In this document: in pieces, positions 1-9,702 of the stretch
How the letters are laid out: each line of letters opens with the position of its first letter
Numbering within the stretch: position 1 is the first letter of the stretch
Source of the DNA: Tilletia caries
Lineage: Eukaryota; Basidiomycota; Exobasidiomycetes; Tilletiales; Tilletiaceae
Reading direction: 5' to 3'
Assembly (NCBI GenBank): GCA_032718865.1
Contig: JALUTQ010000004.1
Coordinates: forward strand, 1,798,001 to 1,862,000
Length of the DNA stretch: 64,000 bases
Notes under the pieces: generated by a model
The model's input: only the letters and a program-made list of their open reading frames with translations
What the model was told of the DNA's origin: nothing
Databases searched by the model: none
Translations under genes and position numbers: made by a program

Positions 1-586
1 GAGTCCGACTAATGCGACTAAAATCCAACTACCATTCAATTAATAATCTGCTTGGTCGGTTTTTAGTCTGCGGAACGGGTTGAGAATGGCCTGTGAATCA
101 GGGTCATGATTCACAGGCCATTCTTGAGCCGTTCTCATCCTGTTTGACAGCCGTTTTTCAGAAAGACAGTACTATAGCACTACTACTGGCCACTGGCCAC
201 TGGGCACTGGTACTAAGTACTATAGTCCTACAATATCATTGGTACCATACTCCATAGTCCTACTATAGTACTGGCTAATGATATGGTACTACAGTCCTAC
301 TATAGCACTGGTATATAGTCCTACTATAGTTCTACTATAGTCCTACAGCCTACTATAGCACTGGTATATAGTCCTACTATAGTCCTACAGCCTACTATAG
401 CACTGGTATTATAGTCCTGCTATAGTCCTACTATAGCACTGGTACTATAGTCCTATTATATTCCTACTATAGCACTCGTACTACAACTAAACTCTGACTA
501 TTATCCAGCTAATAGTTCGCTGTTCGTGACTAAATTCGAATTGAAGTCGACTTATGGTTACCAAATATCATTGCAAAGGGAGGCCA
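1..586. repeat. repeat-rich left edge: hairpin plus minisatellite
   Basis: No gene is visible here. Positions 73-134 form a long imperfect inverted repeat: an exact 18-bp stem (83-100 against 107-124) with a 6-nt loop, and weaker pairing outside it. Positions about 173-485 are a degenerate minisatellite built from short blocks such as CTATAGTCCTACTATAG and CACTGGTA, repeated with small changes. The first 20 bases (GAGTCCGACTAATGCGACTA) resemble the GTCCGACTAA motifs found right of the kinase gene near 3289. The block looks like satellite or decayed transposon DNA. Confidence 0.75.
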
Positions 587-3025
587 TCATCGAATTTCTA
601 CAGTGTGTTTCGACGGGAACTGTGGAAGAGGCGCCTGAACAATATTCTGCAATCCCATACCCATGTTTAAGATTGTGTGCATGGTTGGACGTTCGTAGGG
701 ATCCAGCACCAAGATGTCAGGCAGGATTCGAATGAGATCGTCGTATGAAGAGTCTGAACCCCGTACCATTCGCAAGCGGGCGTGCAGAGGTGGACGTGGT
801 ACCACACCGGGCGGTAGTCTAGCACCCCGCCCAAATCCAAGCTGCGGATCGCTGTACGGAATCCTCTCGTCGCATACAGCGCCGGGTAGGGCGTCGGATC
901 CGGGCCAGAGCTCTTGACCCATCTTGTCCATGTCTGCAGCGATGAGGCTGATCATCTCGTCGGCACGGCCGGCGTACCAAGGAGGCGCGCCAGTGGGATC
1001 AAGCACGTGTGCGAGCACGACTCCAAAGCTCCAAACGTCTACCGCACTGCCGAGTTCCATGGAACGCAGCAAGGCCTCTGGAGCCCGATACCAGAGACTG
1101 ACGACACTCTGAGATCGTAATTGGGGCGGTGGTTGACGTAGGTCTTCTGCGAGGCCGAAGTCGCCGATCCGTACGTGTCCTCGATTGTCGATGAGGATGT
1201 TTGCCGGCTTAATGTCAAAGTGAGATAATTGAGCCTGTAAAAGATATAAGCGCGCTGTGAGTCCGGAGTTGTGGATGTTGATCAAATTTGGACAGAGACT
1301 CACCAAGTGAACAGCCCGCAGTCCTTCAGCTACTTGTGACATCAAATTTGCGATGACGGCCGCAGAGAGGAGTCCGCGTGAGGGTTGATGCGAGAGGACC
1401 TGAAGAAGGTCGGTCTCGCAGAAGTCAAGCACAAGCTGGATTTGCGGGCGATTGGAATTTTGCACGAGTAGAACGTCGCGCAATCGTATGATGTTTGAAT
1501 GGGAAATACGCACGAGCGCACCGAGTTCATTCCATACCGTCCTCGGAAAAGACTGGTGAGTTCGGCCATTTATTGACTTAATGGCAACGGGCTCCGGTTG
1601 AAGGTAGTCGCGAGCCCGGAACACTGAACCTTGGGAGCCAGAACCCACAAGTTTGTACGAAGTATACCGTCCGGGCCCCCGCATCCACGTAAAAATGTCT
1701 GTCGGCTTGACGAGGCACGTCTTCATGCCAAATACGAGGGAGTTGACCTCGCGCTGGCCATCCAGAGGCGCGGGTCGACACTTGCGTGTTGGTGAAGGGA
1801 GTGAGAGCCAACCGGATTCGGTCGTTGCCGGAATCGCTTCAGGGAGAGGGTGACCGGAAAGCGAAGGTCCGGCGGCAACCTGTGCCGGGTTGCAGACGGC
1901 AGGATCGATCTTCTCATGCGCCGTGTCGACGGGATTAATCCGGACCGCGACTTGTTCCGCGTCCACGGGATCAGCCGTGTCAACGAGATCGATCTGGACG
2001 CCAGCTTGGATGGGATCGGTGAATCGTACCGTGTCGATGTTGATGGGATCGGTTTGAACGACGGGATCGACAGATTCGGCTTGGACCGCGACTTGCATCG
2101 TGTCGACGGGATCGGTCTGGACTGCGACTTGTACTGTATCGGCGGGTTTGGACGGTTCCGTCTGATCAGCTCCGTCCAGCTGTCTTCTGCAGGCCGTCAG
2201 CTCGTCCTCGAGACGATCGGCCTTGGTATCGAGGGCGTCGAACTCGGCTCGTAGGTTGACGAGTACGGTCGTCTGGGTTTCGAGCTGCTCGTCGGCCATT
2301 CGGAGAGATAGGATGGCGCCATCTCGATCCTCGTTGGCTTTCCGGATCTGAGCCTGGAGAGCGCTATTCTCTTGGCGAGCGAAGTGTAAACAGGAGGTGA
2401 GTCGGTCGAGAGATCCATGATGGATGTGAAGCCAGTTCAGCTTCTGCTGTAGCCCAGTCACTCGCTCGTGAAGTTCGACAACTTGCTTCTTCGCCACAAT
2501 CCACTCGTGGACGTCGCGCAGGCGACTGGGCGTGACGGGAAATACCAGTCGTCCGTAGGCCCCCGCGGAGGAGATGTGGTGGTGCGCCTCCTCTGGGGAG
2601 TAGCCGGAGTCGAGATGGAGGAGCTCAGCGGCGAGCTCCGGGATGAGAGCGTGAGATATGGCCTCAATGTGGTCAAGATCGAATCCGATGGCTTGAGCAC
2701 GATAGTGGACGCAGAAATTGAGCCACAACTCTCCGACTGGGCCATAAGGACCGGCACCTCGTGTGTCGGTAAAGGAATCGGGAGGGCGAGGTCGTAGAGC
2801 CGTGCGAAGTACTTCGTTTCCAGCCGACATCGGCGAGCCAAAAAGTTTGTTGAAGATCGTGTCGAATTCACTCGAATTGGTACGAGGACGTGGGCCAGAA
2901 CAAGCGCGCGCCTTCGCGCACCACCTCTTCAGCAGCAGCGGACGGATGTTTGCTGTGCGCTCGTACTTGTTGGAAGGCTTTGAGCTCCATTGCGGCAAAA
3001 TTTCGCTGACGGCCGTGCAGGACAT
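587..3025 (-). CDS. atypical protein kinase with coiled coil and acidic repeat
   Basis: A protein kinase-like protein, 812 codons if unspliced and 789 aa if the in-frame 69-bp intron 1235-1303 (GTGAGT...TTTTACAG) is removed. Removing it joins AVHL to AQLSHFDIKPANI just before the catalytic loop, so the intron is well supported. The kinase domain covers the last ~340 residues: glycine loop GSGSQGSVF, VAIK lysine, DFG, SLWYRAPE and DVWSFG are all present and look CMGC/CDK-like. The usual HRD reads HFD, so the catalytic arginine is missing. Upstream come a coiled coil (about residues 180-290) and a degenerate repeat rich in VQTDPVDT-like units, mirrored by a DNA-level repeat near 1930-2140. The N-terminal ~170 residues are unrecognised. 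The gene lies between repeat blocks, so it may be a transposon passenger; that is inference. Substrate unknown. Confidence 0.7.
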   Translation of the reverse strand: MSCTAVSEILPQWSSKPSNKYERTANIRPLLLKRWCAKARACSGPRPRTNSSEFDTIFNKLFGSPMSAGNEVLRTALRPRPPDSFTDTRGAGPYGPVGELWLNFCVHYRAQAIGFDLDHIEAISHALIPELAAELLHLDSGYSPEEAHHHISSAGAYGRLVFPVTPSRLRDVHEWIVAKKQVVELHERVTGLQQKLNWLHIHHGSLDRLTSCLHFARQENSALQAQIRKANEDRDGAILSLRMADEQLETQTTVLVNLRAEFDALDTKADRLEDELTACRRQLDGADQTEPSKPADTVQVAVQTDPVDTMQVAVQAESVDPVVQTDPINIDTVRFTDPIQAGVQIDLVDTADPVDAEQVAVRINPVDTAHEKIDPAVCNPAQVAAGPSLSGHPLPEAIPATTESGWLSLPSPTRKCRPAPLDGQREVNSLVFGMKTCLVKPTDIFTWMRGPGRYTSYKLVGSGSQGSVFRARDYLQPEPVAIKSINGRTHQSFPRTVWNELGALVRISHSNIIRLRDVLLVQNSNRPQIQLVLDFCETDLLQVLSHQPSRGLLSAAVIANLMSQVAEGLRAVHLVSLCPNLINIHNSGLTARLYLLQAQLSHFDIKPANILIDNRGHVRIGDFGLAEDLRQPPPQLRSQSVVSLWYRAPEALLRSMELGSAVDVWSFGVVLAHVLDPTGAPPWYAGRADEMISLIAADMDKMGQELWPGSDALPGAVCDERIPYSDPQLGFGRGARLPPGVVPRPPLHARLRMVRGSDSSYDDLIRILPDILVLDPYERPTMHTILNMGMGLQNIVQAPLPQFPSKHTVEIR

Positions 3026-3436
3026 GACTGTCGACGCGCGCCAGAGCTAAACGGAAAGTAGTGCATATGAATTATTATGTAATAGTAACTCGGCGAATGC
3101 GAATGCTAATCGGACGTCGGACACGTCAAATTATTTGTCGAACTAATCCGACGAATTGTCGGATGCTAGTCTGAGATTTCTGTCACAATTGTGTGTTCCT
3201 ACTAATTTGAAGTGCATGACTCGAAGTAGTTTGTGAACGCGAAGGAGGGCCTTTCAAGCATCTCAGCCCGGATGAAAACCCAAAAAGGGTCCGACTAAGA
3301 GACTAAGACCGACTATAGTCGGACCTGGCGGGGCCTTAGTCATAGTCATAGTCGGATGCCAAAAACCCTTAGTCATAGTCTAGTCTAGTCGGGACTAAGG
3401 CTTAGTCGGATAGTCTTAGTTTCTTAGTCGCCTTAG
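3026..3436. repeat. fold-back / TTAGTC-rich repeat between kinase and Helitron
   Basis: No gene is seen. From 3291 to 3433 the DNA is filled with GACTAA / TTAGTC words. A 17-bp arm at 3293-3309 is repeated inverted at 3413-3429 with one mismatch, and a 14-bp palindrome CCGACTATAGTCGG lies close to the left arm. The part at 3100-3175 has further GTCGGA / TCCGAC words. The Helitron reading frame opens just after a TAG at 3434-3436, so the repeat appears to abut or truncate the element. Confidence 0.65.
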
Positions 3437-4777
3437 TTTTGCCGAGCCCTGCTCCCACACGAGATCTCTGAGCTCGAACCGCAGCACGAAGTCGACGATG
3501 AGGAGCGCATACACCCCGCGCTTCCTCATTCGTTCGTTGGATCGCGAGCATACAGGGCCGAACAAGTGTCCGACTCTTTGGCGCTCGCATCACGGTATGG
3601 CCGACCACACGGAATGATAACTGTGACTACGAATCCCAACTGGAGCGAATTAAAACAGATGCTGCTGCGCAACCAGACGGCGACGGTGGTTCCACAAATC
3701 ACGATCCGCGTTTTCAACGCTCGCCTAAAGCTGTTCATCGTCGAATTCAAACGGTACTTCGGAAAAGTCATGTACCTCATCAAAGTGATCGAATTTCAAA
3801 AGAGAGGATTGCCACACGCACACATTGTGTTTGCAGTAAGTACGCTCCTGCATGCATTTCTCATTACGCACTACAGCACGTATCTTTCGAACACTGCTGA
3901 CAACCTCTGCCTAATGCCATGCTTCCGTTCACTACAGCTGCATCCAGAACTCCCCATCTCCGCGATTGACGACGTCGTATGCGCGGAGCTTCCCCCGGCT
4001 GACCAGCCACGGCTCCGCCAGTTGGTTCAGCAATTTATGATGCATCCTGCCGACCACGTCTTTCGAGCGAACGGCACGCTGAACGAATCATCTCGCTGCC
4101 AGAAAGACGGCGAATGCTGCTACGGCTTTCCTCACCCACTGAATGAGACCACCCACCTGGATCCATTCAGCCAGCGCATTGTGTATCGCCGTCGGCACGA
4201 AGAGGACCACATGATCGCGCAGTACTCCCCCGTACTACTCCTTCTCTGGAATGGCCACTGTCACGTTGACATTGCGGTGTCCCACCACACGTTCGTCTAT
4301 ATGTTCAAATACGTCGCCAAAGGCCCCGACACCGCAGAATACCGCATCAGAGAGGAGACGCAGCACGACCGGAACGACGCCGAATCTGTTGCGGCACGGA
4401 ATGAGCACGCGCAGGCAAAGATAGCGGAGGACTTCATCCGAGCACGGTACCTGTCCGCCACAGAGGCCGCGTGGCGCATCTTTGGGAACGAGTTGACGCA
4501 CAAGACCCCGTCTGTGCAACGGCTGGCAATACACGACATGCAAGAGAATCGACCTCAGTTTCGCGGCCGGAATGCCACAGGATCCGATGCCAGCGCGTTG
4601 ATCAGATACTTTCTGCGACCGGACCGTTACAGCAACATGAAGTACAGTGTGACCAGAAAGTCTCGCAAAAGTTACCAGAAAATCAAAACATCATACACCT
4701 TCATGCTTCCCTCTTTGCTGCTTCTGACCATTGCTAGATCAAGACAACGCGCGTACAATGGCAACTACACGCAGTAG
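3437..4777 (+). pseudogene. Helitron Rep (HUH endonuclease) fragment
   Basis: An open frame from 3437 encodes the Helitron_like_N region. LPHSFVGS and RYGRPHGMITVTTNPNW match the family start, and GLPHAHIVFA carries the HUH metal-binding motif. VYMFKYVAKGPD is the two-tyrosine region that forms the covalent link to DNA in rolling-circle transposition. A cysteine-rich CQKDGECCYGFPHP stretch lies between. A 102-bp in-frame intron at 3836-3937 (GTAAGT...CTACAG) joins HIVFA to LHPELPIS, as in homologues. No ATG fits near the start, so the N-terminal part is lost. Helitron similarity fades near 4670 and the frame stops at 4777, overlapping the start of the Tc1-like fragment. Confidence 0.8.
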
Positions 4778-5201
4778 GACGCGCCAGAGTCCCCTATCTC
4801 CCAGCAAGCGAGGAAAGATCGTGGCTCTGGCGCGATTTCTGCCCCCATCAGCTGTTGCGCGCGAGGAAGACGTGCACCCCTCGACTGTCTCCCGCATCGT
4901 CGCCAAAGACGCTCTGCACAACACGCGGAAGGACCTGCCGCGCAGTGGACGACCGCGCAAGCTCACAGAACGGTCGGAGCGCCTTCTCCGTCGTTGGGTT
5001 CTCGGCAATCGACGGATGACGGTGAAGCAAACCTTGGGCGAATTGCAGCAGCTCGGCATCAAGATTTGCGCGTCGACCCTCAACAACTACCTGTCGAAAC
5101 AAGGCCTCCGAAAGCGCGTCATGCAGCTCAAACCCTTCATCACCCCTGCCCAGCAATCCAAACGACTATCGTACGCGGTCAAACACGCCAATCGGTGGTA
5201 G
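4758..5201 (+). pseudogene. Tc1/mariner-like transposase N-terminal HTH fragment
   Basis: A 147-residue frame starting at ATG 4758 looks like the paired helix-turn-helix DNA-binding half of a Tc1-type transposase. Seen motifs: KRGKIVALARFLPPSAVARE (first HTH), VHPSTVSRIV (recognition helix), an RSGRPRKLTER GRPR-like linker, and a second HTH ending in LNNYLSKQGLRKR. It stops at TGG-TAG, where the catalytic DDE half should begin; that half was not found. No TIRs or TA duplications were spotted around it. It sits inside the Helitron protein, between the Rep and helicase regions. It may be a nested, truncated insertion or a captured DNA-binding domain. Confidence 0.65.
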
Positions 5202-5300
5202 AATGTTCACAACAATTAGTCTCAACCCAAGTGTCATGGATGATGCATATATCCAACACACCTTCCACCGAACAAGTATCTCGAACACACCGAGCACGGC

Positions 5301-7473
5301 ATGAAGTTCACACCGAACGTCATTGGCGATCGTGTTCAGGGGGAGAAGGTGTCTCGCATCAAGGCAGTGCGACCCGGACAAGGGAACGCGTACTACATTC
5401 GGCAGATTCTGCTGAACCGACCGATACGCACATGGGCGGACATGAAGCGATCGTTGGACGGCACTGTGCACGCGTCCTATCGCGAGGCTGCTGAACGAGA
5501 CGGTTTGGTCAGCTCAGACGATGAGCCCATCCAAGTCATGCAAGAGGCCGTCCACATGCATTCAGCCCCAGCCGATCTTCGCTTCCTGCTAGCTCTCATG
5601 ACGCACGAAGGCGCAGCTGCGCCTGCACTATGGGACACGTTCAAGCAGGCTCTGAGCCGCGACTTCCTTCCATACAACTACAACTTCGACTCCGCCCCTG
5701 CTGTACCGCTTCAACAAGCCTTTCAATCCGCGTTGAATGCGTTGGACAGCGTGTTCGTATCCTTTGGACTGTCCAACATCGCCGTAGCCCGTAGGACTCC
5801 CAGCAGCCGAAATGAAGAGCGTCGGCACAGATGCAGAACAGGCGTACTTCGCACCGAAACGGCGCGCCCTCCGAGCAGCCGCTGCAGCCGCATACGACCG
5901 CTTCACTACCCATCAGAAGCACATTTACGACACCATCCTCACCGCGATCAGCGACCGGTCTCCAGACCGCCTACATCTCATCCAGGGACGCGCCGGACGC
6001 GGAAAGACCTTCGTCATCAAGGGCATCATCGACTATCTTCGTGGACACGGAAAGCTGCTCGCTGTCTGTGGAGCCACAGGACTATCCGCGTCCGCATTCG
6101 ACCGCGGTACTACTGTACACAAACGCTTTACGATCCCCGTGCAAGAAGACGAAGACGAGCACGAAATCACCCTTCGATCCAGCATGCGAACGAACTCTCC
6201 TGCTGCCGCGTTCCTTCGATCCACCGAAGCTATCATCATTGATGAGATTTGGAGCCTTCCTCGCTGTGATTGAAGCAGTTGACGCACTAATGCGCGCTCT
6301 GCTAGATTGCGATCAACCCTTTGGAGGAAAGCCGGTCGTAGGAGTTGGAGACCCACGTCAAACGGCGCCGGTCACGCGGGAAAACACGAAGCAGGCCACG
6401 CTGGAGAATTCGTTCCTGTGCAGTCCTCTTTTCTCCGCCTTCACCGTACACGAGCTGGAACGATCACAGCGCCAATCGGGAGACGAAGCCTTCTCTGCGT
6501 GGATTGACTCCGTAGGAGACGACACCGACAACTCCACCACCGATCTCAGCGCGTTCTTCCTGTCCGTCCACACCGCGACCGACGCGATCCAATTCCTGTT
6601 CCCGCAGCACATTCTCGAAGATGCGCAGCAAGCCATACACCGCTGCCTACTAAGCCCCATCAACGCAACGGTAGATTCATTTAACGAGATCGCGTTGCGC
6701 CGCCTCCCAAATCCACTCGGTTTGTATCATTCCCGTCGTGCTGTTTACACCATCTCTGTCCTGTGCGCTATCCAACTAGCCTGACTACATTGCTGATCAA
6801 AATTCACGATTTCCCCCTCATGCAAACAGAAACACGAGAAGCACGAGACAGCATCAAAGATGCTGAGAACGCAGATATTCTCGACGTAGAAGCCGCGCTA
6901 AACACACTGGCAGCCATTCCCCACGTCGGCGTCCCACAACGCGAGTTACAGCTCAAAGAGGGCCAACTCTGCTCTCTCATGCGTAACCTCAACGTTCAGC
7001 GCGGCCTGATAAAACATGCGCGCGTCGTATTGACCCGCATCAACGTCAGATCGATCTCCATCAGACTCCTACCTTCACGCGCTCACTTTCTTCTACCCCG
7101 AATCAACTTCACGTTCTCACCACGAGGCTCACCATTCCAAATCATCCGCAGTCAGTTCCCCCTTCGGTCTGCATACGCAACGACGTTCCACGGCTGCCAA
7201 GGACTCACCCTCGACAAGTCCGTCATCGACTGCACCACTCCGATATTCGCACATGGCCAACGATACGCTGCCATTTCCCGAACCCGCACGCGAACAGACA
7301 CGCAGATCTACACCCCGAAAGGCACGAGCGCAGTGATGAACAACATCGTCTATCCCGAGCTGACCACCTGGAGATGTGACCTGCGGAGAGCAATCAGGAA
7401 CCCAAACGCGATCAGCCCACCGTGCACTGTGCAGGTTGCAAGCAGCAACAACCCGCCGCAGTCGCACACATGA
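5301..7473 (+). pseudogene. Helitron linker and Pif1-type helicase, frameshifted
   Basis: The first part (5301-about 5780) is the Helitron middle region, with VSRIKAVRPGQGNAYYIRQI. The Pif1/RecD-like helicase follows: Walker A GRAGRGKT near 5986-6010, Walker B IIIDE near 6230-6245, motif III GGKPVVGVGDPRQTAPV near 6320-6375, and the C-terminal FPLRSAYATTFHGCQGLTL and YAAISRTRT motifs near 7160-7300. The frame changes near 5785 and again near 6256, each without good splice sites, so these look like real breaks. A third change is explained by a 110-bp intron at 6720-6829 (GTTTGT...AAACAG) joining NPL to ETREARDSI. All helicase motifs survive, so inactivation looks recent or the breaks are sequence errors. 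Confidence 0.75.
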
Positions 7474-7746
7474 CCACACAGCAAACAAGCGCGCATGGAA
7501 TTCCACCACGATCGACGAAAACAAGCACGCATAAAAGTCACACCACGATCGAACGCTGCCAGCACGATTGCGCAGCTACAAGCTTGACAGCCGCACGCCC
7601 GCAGCCTATCACCCTTTAAAGACGCACCAGACACGCCCACTCCTCCTGCCTGCACCTTTTTCTTTCTGCTCTGAAACCTCCCCCCGCACTCTCACGCAGT
7701 TCAAATCCCTCCCTCACCCACCAAGTACCATCAACGATTGCTCACG

Positions 7747-8812
7747 ATGGACGCCCTGTATGACTGCCTCTTCCACGGCGTTCTGCAAGTCAACACGATC
7801 ACGAAGGAATCGAACAACAAGTTCAACACGCTCACGGTATCCGTACGTACCTTCCTGCTATAACCCCATCCAGCGACCAGCACAGCACTCTCCACTGACA
7901 CACTCTCCCACAAACAACACGTACGCACATCAGCTCCCCGTCGGCATGAATCCAGACGCGGACCACGACATTGAAGCGATCGCCACCGCGTTTGGGGCGC
8001 AGACCTTGGAGGCCCCACTCCTGATCAACGTCACCGGTGAGACTCTTGAATGACCCCACCTCATCACCGATCACACACGCAAATGACTAACTTCGCGTTC
8101 TCTCCGCAGCGGCACGGCATGGCTACGCCAATCCGCGCCTCACCGTCCAGAGCATGACGAAGTTCCTAAACGAGGCCGAAATCCCCGAGAACTTTCCCAT
8201 CCCCGTCGGACGCATCTGCGGTGTCGGCAAAGTCCTCGAGACCAACAGCACTGAGGGATGGTTGCGGATCTACACCGTGTCGTTCGATCGCGTCGTGAGT
8301 ACGAGCCCTCAATCCACGCGTGCACACCTATCACGCTCGCTGACGTCCCGTATGGTCGTCTCCCTTTCCCAACACACAAGGCGGGTACCCGGCGCTCCTT
8401 CGAGTTGATCGCCTACCGCCTGCCAGAAGCGCGATGGAAGAACACCCCGCAGTTCCCGGTTAACTCTACCATCTTCTTCTCCGGCGAGCTGTACTCACAG
8501 CAACCCACGACGAAGCTCTTCACGATCGTCCTCGACGACGCGACGTGGATGGTGCAAACCGGGGGCGGAAACAACACAACTCCCGCGTCCACCACGACCA
8601 CCCGACCAAGAAGCGTCGACTTGGCGCCAGCAAGAACGTCGACAAGACCGTCGAGAAGAACGGCACTACGCCGACGTCCACCAGCACAGAGGCCACTTCC
8701 GCCTGAAAGACGGCCGCACGCGGCACACTGCACACATCAGATAACGACCCTTAACGACATCTCCGAGCTATCAGCATTCACATCGCATCTGCGCTTTCCC
8801 TTGATGCTCTGA
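7747..8812 (+). CDS. Helitron-linked accessory protein, possible OB-fold
   Basis: Four exons (7747-7842, 7934-8036, 8110-8294, 8381-8812) join with consensus GT-AG introns of 91, 73 and 86 bp into one frame of 271 aa. All phases match, so the gene looks intact, unlike the helicase next door. The core (exons 3-4) has IPVGRICGVGKVLE, WLRIYTVSFDRV, FELIAYRL and STIFFSGELYS, a run of beta-strand-like segments like an OB-fold single-strand DNA-binding protein. This is inference from shape only. After DDATWMVQ the frame turns into low-complexity sequence; another frame there encodes TKKRRLGASKNVDK and stops at 8706, so the true C-terminus may differ. Same strand and 274 bp after the helicase, it is probably part of the Helitron. 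Confidence 0.6.
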
Positions 8813-9112
8813 CTCCTTCCACGTTGTAGCAACCAGCACGCGTTGCTACCAAGTTCTCAGATCCATTGTAATTTTCCTCATCCAAATTTGCAATTCGAAA
8901 CGTGTCTGTTTCTCACATACCACCTGCTAAACCGCCCGGCGCAGCCGAATGCTTCACTCTCTTGTCCTTCTCATCAACGAGAGCCAGCAGAACAAGGTCC
9001 AAGGAGGTGGGCCAATAAAGGGAAGTCACGTGGCAGCAATTCGTTGCAATGCTTATGTAAGCGCTTCGTGACAGCATGATAAATCGGGTCAACTTTTGAG
9101 CTCCACCCGCAC
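8813..9112. other. short non-coding gap with small hairpin
   Basis: No convincing gene. An 8-bp inverted repeat GTAGCAAC / GTTGCTAC with an 8-nt loop lies at 8826-8849 and could be the Helitron 3' hairpin. The last five bases (9108-9112, CGCAC) are the left target duplication of the TIR element that follows. Confidence 0.4.
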
Positions 9113-9702
9113 GGGTGAAATTTGACAGAATGCCCCTCCCTCGGCTCGAATTGGACAGAATGCCCTCCTCCGCCCGATTTGACAGAATGCCCCTCCTATA
9201 ACCAACCACGTGATACACCACAATATCCCCCTGCCACAGGCATCACCATCACAGCCAGAAGTCCTCAAAGCAGACCGCAATCTCAACCATGTGTACTACT
9301 GCACACGCTGAACGCACTCCATCTCTTTTGAGTCCATTCTATAAGTACATCGTAGAGATATCTGCTTTCGAAGAAGAGGCGACTTGGTGAGATCAGACGA
9401 AGTCTCAGGGTCTCTCGGCCGAGAACGAAGCTATGTCGAAGTTTGGGCCCTTGCTTGAACACCGAATGCTCCATAATGGCTGAATCGACTTCAAAGAAGA
9501 AAAGCGCAGAGGACTGATCATAGCCCCTTCTACCTACATGCCAAGTTTGAGGCTCCCGCGATGATTCTTTGGTTGCGGATGCTGATCTCTGGGTGTGTCA
9601 GTTGTTGCGGTTTTTTTGGGAGGGGCATTCTGTCGAATCGGGCGGAGGAGGGCATTCTGTCCAATTCGAGCCGAGGGAGGGGTATTCTGTCAAATTTCAC
9701 CC
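9113..9702. mobile_element. 590-bp non-autonomous TIR transposon (MITE-like)
   Basis: Positions 9113-9196 and 9619-9702 are 84-bp terminal inverted repeats with only two mismatches. The outer end reads GGGTGAAATTTGACAG. The element is flanked on both sides by the direct repeat CGCAC (9108-9112 and 9703-9707), a clean 5-bp target duplication. Each TIR holds three spaced copies of GACAGAATGCC. The 420-bp interior has no convincing transposase. The superfamily is not recognised: 5-bp duplications fit Transib and a few others, but the terminal sequence is not the Transib CAC type. Confidence 0.88.

Larger units (their letters stand above)
3437..8812 (+). mobile_element. degenerate Helitron (rolling-circle transposon)
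   Basis: The block reads, in order and on one strand, as a Helitron: Helitron_like_N/HUH Rep region (3437-4720), interrupted by a Tc1-like helix-turn-helix fragment (4758-5201), then the linker and Pif1-type helicase (5301-7473), and an accessory gene (7747-8812). The 5' part of the usual long protein is missing; the frame starts at the edge of the TTAGTC repeat. Two frameshifts in the helicase and the insertion argue it is dead. The ends are not certain. An 8-bp inverted repeat at 8826-8833/8842-8849 might be the 3' hairpin, but no CTRR end was found after it. Protein-level assignment is firm, boundaries are not. Confidence 0.8.

Noticed and set aside
173..485. CRISPR-like array
   Set aside because: The repeat units are degenerate and of uneven length, there are no unique spacers of constant size and no cas genes, and the window is eukaryotic.
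8826..8849. Definite Helitron 3' end
   Set aside because: The small hairpin is suggestive, but no CTRR end follows at the expected distance, so it is kept only as a possibility.
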